Part shown: one piece after another, positions 5,664-15,275 of the stretch
Position numbering within the stretch: position 1 is the first letter of the stretch
Layout: the number at the start of each line of letters is the position of its first letter
Assembly (NCBI GenBank): GCA_040901795.1
Contig: JBBDYH010000120.1
Coordinates: forward strand, 1-17,042
Direction of reading: 5' to 3'
Source: JBBDYH01 sp040901795
Lineage (GTDB): Bacteria; Planctomycetota; Planctomycetia; Pirellulales; JALHPA01
DNA: 17,042 nucleotides
The notes under the pieces: generated by a model
Told to the model about the DNA's origin: nothing
The model's database searches: none
Seen by the model: only the letters and a program-made list of their open reading frames with translations
Translations under genes and position numbers: made by a program

Positions 5664-6524
5664 TTACTCATGGACGTCGTATTGCATGACGACCTCCACG
5701 GGCTCATCGCACGGCTCGCGCAGTTTGACCTCCAGCCGAGCGCCGTAGCGATAAATATGCGTGGCTCGCGCCGAACACTCCAGCTCATCGAGCACTACGG
5801 CCGAAATTGTCGGTACCCTGTCCAACATGGGACAAAAGACGATGTGCTCGATCGCGACCCGCTGGCCAACCGAGAAGACGGCACGCAATGTACCGTGGAT
5901 CGCTTCGCTGCCGTTTGGCGTTCGGTTTCGCGTCTGCTGTTGCCGCAGCTCGGACGGCAGCGAGACATCCTCGATTTCAGGGAATTCTTTCGCTTCAGTA
6001 CGTGGTTTAGTTTTGCTCGGAAAAAGCGATTGGGGCGCGACCGCGGATGATCGCGCCGATATGGGCTGTCTTCCAATCAACACTGCGCCGATCTCTTCGG
6101 TAGCGATCATGGCCCAAAACAGGACCACGGCCGGAAGCGAACTTCCGGGCAGTACGGCTGAGGTTGCAATCAACACAAGAGCCACGGTTGGCGTCCATTC
6201 GAGGGCCCGCCCGCGCCACGATGGTTTTTGCGCATCGGTCGCGTGCCTCCACATCAGTCTCCCCCCCGCCGCCCAAAGAATGGCCAATCCCGCGACAGCA
6301 ACCAGCGCATGGCCTTCCAAGGGCGAGGCAAACGAGCCGGTCAGTCGCCGAACCATGAGCCAAGCGCCGCACGAGAATAGCGCTACAATGAGGAAAACGG
6401 CCAGCCATCTCATTAGATATGTTGGCTGGAATTGCGCGCGGCGGCGCGCCGCCGGTCCAGCGCCCAGGATGCGCAGCGCAGATTCAGCAGGCCCGATCGC
6501 TTCCATGCGAGGCTCCCAGAACAT
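5664..6524 (-). CDS. Multi-pass membrane protein of unknown function with soluble C-terminal domain
   Basis: This 286-residue protein is not assigned to a named family. Residues 1-35 are polar. About four hydrophobic segments follow (roughly 38-57, 72-92, 110-127, 129-150), then a charged linker (150-200). A compact C-terminal region (about 205-286) contains GTLRAVFSVGQRVAIEHIVF and later YGARLEVKL, which I associate from memory with uncharacterised planctomycete proteins. The ATG at 6522-6524 is one base after the metK TGA (TGATATG), indicating translational coupling, so the first Met is favoured; later Mets at 6506 and 6413 are alternatives. Its co-translation with metK is conspicuous, but no role in methionine metabolism is evident from the sequence. 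Confidence 0.7.
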   Translation of the reverse strand: MFWEPRMEAIGPAESALRILGAGPAARRRAQFQPTYLMRWLAVFLIVALFSCGAWLMVRRLTGSFASPLEGHALVAVAGLAILWAAGGRLMWRHATDAQKPSWRGRALEWTPTVALVLIATSAVLPGSSLPAVVLFWAMIATEEIGAVLIGRQPISARSSAVAPQSLFPSKTKPRTEAKEFPEIEDVSLPSELRQQQTRNRTPNGSEAIHGTLRAVFSVGQRVAIEHIVFCPMLDRVPTISAVVLDELECSARATHIYRYGARLEVKLREPCDEPVEVVMQYDVHE

Positions 6525-6525
6525 A

Positions 6526-7710
6526 TCAAGCCACCGCTTCGCTCACACCGGCCTGCTCGGCAAGCTCAGTCGCGCGTCGCGTGCTTTCCCACGTGAATTC
6601 AGGTTCGCTGCGGCCGAAGTGCCCACCGGCCGCCGTCTTGCGGTAGATCGGACGCCGCAAGTCGAGGTACTTGATAATGCCGCTAGGTGTGAGCGTGAAG
6701 AACTCGCGGACCAGGTCGCAGATCCGCGCATCCTCAAGCCGGCCGGTCCCTTCGGTATCCACGCGCACACTCACTGGCTCGGACACGCCGATCGCATAGG
6801 CGAGCTGAACTTCGCACCGCTCAGCCAGGTTTGCCGCGACGATGTTCTTGGCGATGTGGCGGGCCATATAGGCGGCGCTGCGATCGACCTTCGTCGGGTC
6901 CTTGCCGCTGAACGCGCCGCCGCCGTGCCGTCCCCAGCCGCCATAGGTATCGACAATGATCTTGCGGCCAGTCAAACCGCAGTCCCCTTGCGGCCCGCCC
7001 ACCACGAATCGGCCGGTGGGGTTGATATGGTATTTGATGTCGCCGTTGATCAGGTCCTTGGGCAAGCAAGAGCGGATGATCTCATGGATCACGTACTTGC
7101 GAATCGCGTCGTGCTCGACGTGCGGTGCGTGCTGCGTGCTGACCACGACCGTATCGACGCGCACCGGCCGGTTGTCCTCGAACTCGATGGTTACCTGGCT
7201 CTTGCTGTCGGGCCGGAGCCAATCGACTTCGCCCTTCTGCCTCGCTTGCGTGAGCCGGTTCAGGATGCGATGCGATAGCGCGATCGGCAGCGGCATCAAC
7301 TCCGGCGTGTCGTTGCAGGCGTAGCCGAACATCAGGCCCTGGTCGCCGGCGCCGATGTCCTTGCCTGACGCCGCGTTGTCGTTCACCCCCTGGGCGATGT
7401 CGGGACTTTGCCGATTCAGCGCCAAGAGCACGGCGCAGGTGTCGGCGCAAATGCCCATCTGATCGTCGGTGTATCCCACCTCACGGATGACTTGCCGGGC
7501 GACCGCCTGATAATCGACGGTGGCCTTGGTGGTGATCTCCCCGGCGACGATTGCCAGACCCGTGGCTACCATCGTTTCGCAGGCCACTCGACTCATTGGG
7601 TCCTGGGCGAAGCAGGCGTCGAGCACGCCGTCGGATATCTGATCGGCCAACTTGTCCGGATGACCCATGCTGACCGATTCACTGGTGAACAGAAATTTGC
7701 CCGAGGCCAC
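6526..7710 (-). CDS. metK: S-adenosylmethionine synthetase
   Basis: The 394-residue cytoplasmic enzyme makes S-adenosylmethionine from ATP and methionine. The N-terminus GKFLFTSESVSMGHPDKLADQ carries the ATP/methionine-binding H17 and D19. It continues with GEITT, the conserved GAGDQGLMFGYA loop, the phosphate-binding GGGAFSGKDPTKVDRSAAY and the late TAAGGHFGR block. The start is a GTG at 7708-7710, chosen because AGGAG (7718-7722, minus strand) sits 7 bases upstream and the family motif starts within 5 residues. The frame to 7770 would add a tail absent from the family. It is followed with a 1-base gap by a membrane protein gene. A 173-base leader with hairpins separates it from waaA. Confidence 0.96.
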   Translation of the reverse strand: MASGKFLFTSESVSMGHPDKLADQISDGVLDACFAQDPMSRVACETMVATGLAIVAGEITTKATVDYQAVARQVIREVGYTDDQMGICADTCAVLLALNRQSPDIAQGVNDNAASGKDIGAGDQGLMFGYACNDTPELMPLPIALSHRILNRLTQARQKGEVDWLRPDSKSQVTIEFEDNRPVRVDTVVVSTQHAPHVEHDAIRKYVIHEIIRSCLPKDLINGDIKYHINPTGRFVVGGPQGDCGLTGRKIIVDTYGGWGRHGGGAFSGKDPTKVDRSAAYMARHIAKNIVAANLAERCEVQLAYAIGVSEPVSVRVDTEGTGRLEDARICDLVREFFTLTPSGIIKYLDLRRPIYRKTAAGGHFGRSEPEFTWESTRRATELAEQAGVSEAVA

Positions 7711-7717
7711 TGGGGTG

Positions 7718-7722
7718 CTCCT
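7718..7722 (-). promoter_or_regulatory. Shine-Dalgarno (AGGAG) fixing the metK GTG start
   Basis: AGGAG on the minus strand, 7 bases before the GTG at 7708-7710. This is one of the few strong ribosome-binding sites in the window, and it decides the metK start in favour of GTG over upstream in-frame candidates. Confidence 0.75.
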
Positions 7723-7800
7723 ATGTGTGAGTTTAAACGCTGACGGACCAAAGCTTTGCGCCGCCGGCAAGTGACGAACCTGAGCTGGCCGAGTACGGCA

Positions 7801-7861
7801 GAACGTCGCTCGTTAGCGAACCGTTCAAGTATAGTTCGTCCTTGCGGCAGGCTGCAAGGAC
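7801..7861 (-). promoter_or_regulatory. metK leader: two stem-loops and a weak promoter candidate
   Basis: GTCCTTGC (7838-7845) pairs with GCAAGGAC (7854-7861) around an 8-base loop, just past the waaA stop. A second hairpin spans 7801-7826 (GAACG/CGTTC plus TCGCT/AGCGA around CGTT, with a 2-base bulge). Between them on the minus strand lies TATACT (7828-7833), 18 bases from TTGCAG (7852-7857), a weak -10/-35 candidate. The first stem could end waaA transcription, although no T-run follows. The leader matches no SAM riboswitch class that I recognise. The remainder of 7711-7883 shows nothing further. Confidence 0.35.
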
Positions 7862-7883
7862 GGCGGACGCTGGCAGCGGTGAA

Positions 7884-9263
7884 TCAGGCCGCTTCTTGGC
7901 GCCATTTCGCGGGCCTGGCTACGAGCCGCGTGATGAGCTCCAGCGTCTGCATCGTCGCTCCACGATGATTGCGAATCAGTGTCTGAGCCCGCTCGCCGAG
8001 CCGTTGGACAAAGAACGGCTCGTCCAGGCATCGCCGGACGAAGTCCGTCAACTCGTCTCCGTTTTGAATCTCTAGTGTGGCATCGTGCGCCAGAAGCATC
8101 TGCACGACGTCGCGGAAGTTTTGCGTATTTGGGCCAAAGCAAGTAGCCACTCCGTAGGCCGCCGGCTCGAGCATGTTCTGCCCGCCGCGGCTGCCAAGGC
8201 TGCCGCCGACAAAGCCAATTGCCGCTGTCCCCCACCAGGCGGAGAGCTCGCCGATGGTATCCACCAGGAGAATGCGGAAGGGGGAATGGGGAATGGGGAA
8301 TGAAGAGTGCGGAGTGCGGAGTGCGGAATGCGGAGTTGAGAGCAGGCTAGCCCCGGCCGGCAGGCCGCGGTTGAGCTGTGACCTTCGCCGCCAGGGCAAT
8401 CCGCTTCGATCAAGCATCGCCGCCACTTCGTCAAACCGGTGCGGATGTCGCGGCACGAGCACGAGCTTCAACCGCGGATATTCGTCTTTGAGGGCCGTGA
8501 ACGTCTGCAGCGCCAGTTCTTCTTCGGGCGCCTGAGTGCTGCCTGCCAGAAACACGATGTCATCGTCCGAAAAGCAGGCCAGCTCAAGCAGCCGCCGCGT
8601 CGTGTCGTTGTTCCGGTCGGTTTGCGCGCCGTCGAACTTGAGCGAACCGGTGACATGGACGCACTCAGGCAGCGCCCCAAGGCGGCGGAAGCGATCGGCG
8701 TACTCTTCGTTTTGAGCGGCAATCAATTCAATTTTGCGAAGCACACGCCTCGTGAGCCAGCCGATTCGCTGGTACCCGCGGAAGCTCTTGGCGCTCAGTC
8801 GGCCATTGACGATGGCTACTTTCGCGCCGTACTCCTTTGCCGCCCGGACGAGATTAGGCCAGAGTTCCAACTCCGCCAGGACGAGGACCGTCGGCCGGAT
8901 TCGACGCATCGCCCGCTGGACCGCCCAACTGAAATCCAAGGGCGCGTAGAACACCGTCAAGTGCGGATACTTTTTCCGCGCGAGTGCATACCCAGTCGCG
9001 GTCGTCGTCGAGACAACGCACTGCCAGTCCGGTTGCTTCACCGCAATTTCGCGCAACAGCGTGCCGAGTAGATTCACCTCCCCGACGCTCACCGCATGAA
9101 ACCACAGACGCTGTCCTCGGTGATCGCGTTGAACCAGAGCGGCTCCCAGCAACTTTGCAGCGAAGCCCTCGCGGTATTTGCCCTTGCGAATCGCGGCGCA
9201 GATCAACCACGGTGAGACGGCAATGAGAACGAGGAGGTAGAAGAAATTAAGGAAGTACGACAT
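7884..9263 (-). CDS. waaA: 3-deoxy-D-manno-octulosonic acid (Kdo) transferase
   Basis: The 459-residue, GT-B fold, membrane-anchored glycosyltransferase adds Kdo from CMP-Kdo to lipid A precursor at the inner membrane. Residues 4-25 are a hydrophobic N-terminal anchor. HAVSVGEV holds the catalytic Glu (E62). Then come STTTATGY, LAELELWPN, AGSTQAPEEE, LVPRHPHRF and the CMP-Kdo-binding FVGGSLGSRGGQNMLEPAAYG. Residues 309-329 (STPHSALRTPHSSFPIPHSPF) do not belong to the family. They are a translated GGAATG/GGAGTG-type repeat inserted in frame, just before ILLVDTIGELSAWWGTA, in a normally variable loop, so the enzyme may remain active. The length is slightly above the usual 420-440 for this reason. 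It lies 33 bases after the antitoxin gene on the same strand. Confidence 0.93.
   Translation of the reverse strand: MSYFLNFFYLLVLIAVSPWLICAAIRKGKYREGFAAKLLGAALVQRDHRGQRLWFHAVSVGEVNLLGTLLREIAVKQPDWQCVVSTTTATGYALARKKYPHLTVFYAPLDFSWAVQRAMRRIRPTVLVLAELELWPNLVRAAKEYGAKVAIVNGRLSAKSFRGYQRIGWLTRRVLRKIELIAAQNEEYADRFRRLGALPECVHVTGSLKFDGAQTDRNNDTTRRLLELACFSDDDIVFLAGSTQAPEEELALQTFTALKDEYPRLKLVLVPRHPHRFDEVAAMLDRSGLPWRRRSQLNRGLPAGASLLSTPHSALRTPHSSFPIPHSPFRILLVDTIGELSAWWGTAAIGFVGGSLGSRGGQNMLEPAAYGVATCFGPNTQNFRDVVQMLLAHDATLEIQNGDELTDFVRRCLDEPFFVQRLGERAQTLIRNHRGATMQTLELITRLVARPAKWRQEAA
8277..8339. repeat. Low-complexity repeat inserted in frame within waaA
   Basis: On the plus strand this is a run of GGGGAAT(G) words followed by GTGCGGA/GTGCGGA/ATGCGGA words; 63 bases (21 codons) keep the waaA frame. 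The composition matches the GGAATG array at 2775-2823 read in the opposite sense. It encodes PHSALRTPHS/PIPHSPF-type repeats. Confidence 0.8.
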
Positions 9264-9296
9264 ATGGGAATCCGTTCCCGCGAGCGATCTACAAAC

Positions 9297-9617
9297 TTAA
9301 GAAGCGCGCCGCGTGCGCGACCCATTACGCTCCGTCTTTCGTTTCGCTGTCTTGCGCTTCTGCGGCAGACTCAGGCGACGGCGTACCTCGTCGGACGACA
9401 CGCCTTGTCCTTTAGCAATCTGAGCTCGCGATCGTTCAATGAGTGCCAGGAAGTCGGGATTCGTTCCCAGCGAAAGGCATTCCATGTCTGTCTGATCAAC
9501 CGAAACAATGGCGACCAGCGGCTTCCCGCGACGCGTGACCACGAGCGGTACTTTGCGCGCTGCCTCGACGTAATCCGCGAGTGGATCGGTTGCTTTATTG
9601 ATCTCAATTCGGTTCAT
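9297..9617 (-). CDS. Phd/YefM-family antitoxin of type II toxin-antitoxin pair
   Basis: This 106-residue protein starts MNRIEINKATDPLADYVEAA, the N-terminal fold of Phd/YefM antitoxins that binds the operator. RKVPLVVTRRGKPLVAIVS follows, then NPDFLALIERSRAQIAKGQGVSSDEVRRRL, the toxin-binding helix. The Lys/Arg-rich tail (KRKTAKRKTERNGSRTRR) is unusually basic and may bind nucleic acid or simply be disordered. The start ATG overlaps the toxin stop (ATGA, 9614-9617), so translation is coupled. The expected role is to neutralise the toxin and autorepress the operon. The order is toxin first, antitoxin second, the reverse of most type II modules. Confidence 0.88.
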   Translation of the reverse strand: MNRIEINKATDPLADYVEAARKVPLVVTRRGKPLVAIVSVDQTDMECLSLGTNPDFLALIERSRAQIAKGQGVSSDEVRRRLSLPQKRKTAKRKTERNGSRTRRAS

Positions 9618-9913
9618 AGCTTGTACTCCCGTCCGCCCACGAACAGACGATTTCCTTTTTTAATTCCGATCGTAACGACATTGACGAATGGAATCGGTTC
9701 CTCGGAGACGTCATAAAACACTCGCATCGACCCGATGCGAAGCTCCCAAGTCGCGATACGATTTTCCCGAAGCCGCTTGCGATTACGTGTTTCACGGGTT
9801 GGCTCGTGCGTAAGTTGCTCGTCTATGGTATCGAGAACGGTTTGCTGCTGCCGCTTCGTCAGATATTCAAGTTGCTCAATGGCCTCCTGCGAGTAACCGA
9901 TGTCGTACGGCAC
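9614..9913 (-). CDS. RelE/ParE-superfamily toxin
   Basis: This 99-residue protein matches the RelE/ParE toxin fold: IGYSQEAIEQLEYL helix, RQQQTVLDTIDEQL, HEPTRETRNRKRLRENRIATWELRIGSMRVFYDV (the basic, Trp/Arg/Tyr-rich active face) and a C-terminal strand VVTIGIKKGNRLFVGG. Relatives either cleave mRNA at the ribosome or poison gyrase; which applies here is not decided. The start is GTG (9911-9913), supported by GGGAG at 9919-9923, 5 bases upstream. The gene begins 20 bases after the secA stop on the same strand and overlaps the antitoxin by 4 bases. It may therefore be partly co-transcribed with secA, which would be unusual for a self-regulated toxin. Confidence 0.88.
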   Translation of the reverse strand: MPYDIGYSQEAIEQLEYLTKRQQQTVLDTIDEQLTHEPTRETRNRKRLRENRIATWELRIGSMRVFYDVSEEPIPFVNVVTIGIKKGNRLFVGGREYKL

Positions 9914-9918
9914 GATCG

Positions 9919-9923
9919 CTCCC
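9919..9923 (-). promoter_or_regulatory. Shine-Dalgarno (GGGAG) for the toxin GTG start
   Basis: GGGAG on the minus strand sits 5 bases before the GTG at 9911-9913, within the 20-base secA-toxin gap. It supports independent ribosome entry at the toxin gene and the GTG start choice. Confidence 0.6.
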
Positions 9924-9933
9924 GCCTAATCGA

Positions 9934-13662
<3,729 letters not shown>

Positions 13663-13778
13663 GGTCATATACCTGACAAGATGCGTCGACCGCCCGCCGA
13701 GCTGAGAACTCCGACTCCGGAGGGCTCGTGTACCGGCCGCGCGCACCCTAAGCGCAAAACTGGCCAATCTTTAAGTTT

Positions 13779-13793
13779 ATCGGCGTCGCCGAT
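13779..13793. promoter_or_regulatory. Perfect 15-base palindrome upstream of the metallo-hydrolase
   Basis: ATCGGCG-T-CGCCGAT is a perfect inverted repeat ending 9 bases before the ATG of the plus-strand metallo-hydrolase, inside the 140-base divergent spacer with secA. It could be an operator or an mRNA hairpin near the ribosome-binding site. No convincing -10/-35 pair was found for either direction in 13663-13802. Confidence 0.3.
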
Positions 13794-13802
13794 CGCGGGT
13801 CA

Positions 13803-14609
13803 ATGGCAGTGAATGTTCATACCACCGACATCCGCGGCCAGCTTGTGTTCCTCGGCACGGGGACAAGCGTCGGCGTGCCCATGATCGGCTGCGGCTGTGA
13901 AGTCTGTACTAGCAGTAATACGAAGAACCAGCGTACTCGGTGCGGGTTGGCGATTGGATTGCCCGAGGGAAACCTGTTGATTGACACGACTCCGGATTTG
14001 CGCCAGCAACTGCTCCGGGAGCGGATCGGCGTGGCGCACGCTGTCGCGTTTACGCACGACCACGCGGACCACGTCTTCGGCTTGGACGACGTGCGCGGGT
14101 TCTTTTTCTATCTCGGCCGACCGCTGCCCATCTTCTGCGAGGACTTTGTCGAAGAGCGGTTGCGAAAGTCCTTCGATTACGCCTTCACACCCGAAGCGGC
14201 CAGCTATGCCGGCGGCGTACCGCAGGTTGCGTTTCAACGAATCAGCGCCGGCGTGCCGTTTGAAGTACTAGGCGCCTGGGTCACACCGCTGCGTCTTCAT
14301 CACGGGCGGTTTCGCGTGCTCGGATTCCGCATTGGCAACGTAGCCTACTGCACGGACACGAACCATATTCCGCCAGAAAGCATGGCATTCCTCGCCGGCC
14401 TCGACGTGCTGATCCTCGACGCATTGCGCGCCCGGCCGCATGTTTCGCATTACAGTCTTCAACAAGCCGTGGAGGTCGCCCAATCGATAGGCGCCAAGCG
14501 CACGCTCTTCACCCACATGGGGCATGAACTGGAGCACGAGTCCACCAACGCCGCTCTGCCGGCCGGGATGGAACTGGCGTACGATGGGCTACGGGTAGAG
14601 CTGACGTGA
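13803..14609 (+). CDS. Metallo-beta-lactamase-fold hydrolase, PhnP-like
   Basis: This 268-residue protein starts FLGTGTSVGVPMIGCGCEVC, where C30, C32 and C35 resemble the structural zinc cluster of PhnP-type phosphodiesterases. The active-site motif is THDHADHVFGLDD (H85, H87, D89, H90), with later metal ligands expected at LHHGRF, YCTDTNHIP and THMGHELEH. Characterised relatives hydrolyse cyclic phosphodiesters such as 5-phosphoribosyl 1,2-cyclic phosphate; the substrate here is unknown, and no phosphonate (phn) genes are nearby. The ATG at 13803 leaves a short leader before the fold; no Shine-Dalgarno is clear. It is divergent from secA and followed by two small plus-strand genes, the first in the same frame after the TGA. 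Confidence 0.85.
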   Translation: MAVNVHTTDIRGQLVFLGTGTSVGVPMIGCGCEVCTSSNTKNQRTRCGLAIGLPEGNLLIDTTPDLRQQLLRERIGVAHAVAFTHDHADHVFGLDDVRGFFFYLGRPLPIFCEDFVEERLRKSFDYAFTPEAASYAGGVPQVAFQRISAGVPFEVLGAWVTPLRLHHGRFRVLGFRIGNVAYCTDTNHIPPESMAFLAGLDVLILDALRARPHVSHYSLQQAVEVAQSIGAKRTLFTHMGHELEHESTNAALPAGMELAYDGLRVELT

Positions 14610-14630
14610 TTGGCTCCATCGGCACCGCGT

Positions 14631-14927
14631 ATGGTAAGATGGATTGTCTCCCATTACGGATCTACATTTGTGGCAACACATGCTGAGATCATCCAGGGGA
14701 TAAAGGCGCCCGGACGCTATGATTCCTTGGTGGATTCCGAGAGTACGGCACGTCGGCTCCTGCAGCGAGCATTGCCCGATGCAGTCGAGCTTCCGACCGC
14801 TATGGCCGGACAGCCATACCCAAATCCGCCGAGTGGATGTCTGAAGTGGTTTCAGCTTCATCCTCCGGAGCCGCTCGCCGGCAATGTGAGAAGCCACTTT
14901 AAGTATGTCGATTGGACACGAGGATAG
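14631..14927 (+). CDS. Small unknown protein, possible orphan toxin-type domain, cut short by an amber codon
   Basis: The 98-residue frame from ATG 14631 (an alternative TTG start at 14610 is less likely) reads MVRWIVSHYG, then HAEIIQGIKAPGRYDSLV, RRLLQRALPDAVEL, AGQPYPNPP, KWFQLHP and HFKYVDWTRG before TAG at 14925-14927. It has no signal peptide or membrane segment. Beyond the TAG the same frame continues KGQGGSWGHIEF to a second TAG (14964-14966). This reads as a natural Gly-rich C-terminus, so the first TAG may be a nonsense mutation (AAG to TAG). From memory, similar sequences form C-terminal domains of planctomycete RHS/polymorphic-toxin-like proteins; this is not verified. Base composition is visibly less GC-rich than in flanking genes. 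The function is unknown. Confidence 0.55.
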   Translation: MVRWIVSHYGSTFVATHAEIIQGIKAPGRYDSLVDSESTARRLLQRALPDAVELPTAMAGQPYPNPPSGCLKWFQLHPPEPLAGNVRSHFKYVDWTRG

Positions 14928-14966
14928 AAGGGGCAAGGAGGAAGTTGGGGTCACATAGAGTTCTAG
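14925..14966 (+). other. In-frame TAG followed by 12 sense codons and a second TAG
   Basis: TAG (14925-14927) is followed in the same frame by codons for KGQGGSWGHIEF and another TAG (14964-14966). The candidate causes are a point nonsense mutation, translational readthrough, or a sequencing error. Confidence 0.6.
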
Positions 14967-14971
14967 GGTTA

Positions 14972-14986
14972 TCGGGCAGCGCCCGA
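14972..14986 (+). other. Short stem-loop between the two small plus-strand genes
   Basis: TCGGGC (14972-14977) pairs with GCCCGA (14981-14986) around a 3-base AGC loop, in the 34-base gap before the ATG at 15001. No T-run follows, so it is unlikely to be a strong terminator. It lies 14 bases before the start codon of the next gene. Confidence 0.35.
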
Positions 14987-15000
14987 CAGCGAGGTCAATT

Positions 15001-15249
15001 ATGTGTTACATGTTTGAGGTCTTCTACCGGCCACCGGCTGACGTAGAGAAGGAGGCGGCTTTAACAGCAAACGTTTCCAGCTTCGGTGGCCGGCTCAGCC
15101 ACCGTGAACTTACCAACGGGGAGTCGTCGGCCATCTGTCTGGCCTACGAATTCGACGAGCGCAGCCAGGCTGAGTCTGCCGCCGAAGCGTTGCGCAAGCG
15201 AGGCGAACACGTCGAGGGGCCGATGGAGTATGGCCCAAACAGTAAGTGA
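15001..15249 (+). CDS. Small soluble unknown protein (82 aa), possible partner or immunity protein
   Basis: MCYMFEVFYRPP begins an 82-residue acidic protein without membrane segments. The pattern strand (YMFEVFY), helix (VEKEAALTANVSSFG), strand (GRLSHRE), strand (AICLAYEF), helix (RSQAESAAEALRKRG), strand (HVEGPMEYG) suggests a ferredoxin-like beta-alpha-beta-beta-alpha-beta fold; this is inferred by eye. No catalytic motif is seen and I do not recognise the family. It lies 34 bases after the interrupted gene 14631-14966 on the same strand, the arrangement expected of a toxin-domain and immunity pair. It converges on trpD with only 26 bases between stops and no visible terminator. Confidence 0.6.
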   Translation: MCYMFEVFYRPPADVEKEAALTANVSSFGGRLSHRELTNGESSAICLAYEFDERSQAESAAEALRKRGEHVEGPMEYGPNSK

Positions 15250-15275
15250 GTGCACCAATTCGACGATGCGCCAGC

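Noticed and set aside
136..5748. A 1870-codon open frame on the plus strand
   Set aside because: It runs exactly codon-opposite to the epimerase, ruvX, hydrolase, manC, UDPGP-family and 39-residue peptide genes, all of which share one minus-strand frame. In that register only TTA, CTA and TCA sense codons would make stops, and these are rare in GC-rich genes. Its translation has no family features, so it is a shadow.
7711..7883. SAM riboswitch upstream of metK
   Set aside because: No core of the SAM-I, SAM-II, SAM-III or SAH classes could be recognised by eye; only simple hairpins are visible. A covariance search would be needed to overturn this.
14610..14630. TTG start fused in frame to the metallo-hydrolase stop
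   Set aside because: The frame is shared with the upstream gene, but a TGA intervenes. ATG 14631 gives a more natural start, and nothing supports readthrough of that TGA.
14589..14954. Minus-strand frame of 121 codons overlapping the small plus-strand gene
   Set aside because: Its translation lacks domain features and overlaps the end of the metallo-hydrolase. The plus-strand frame has better protein character and continues sensibly beyond its stop.
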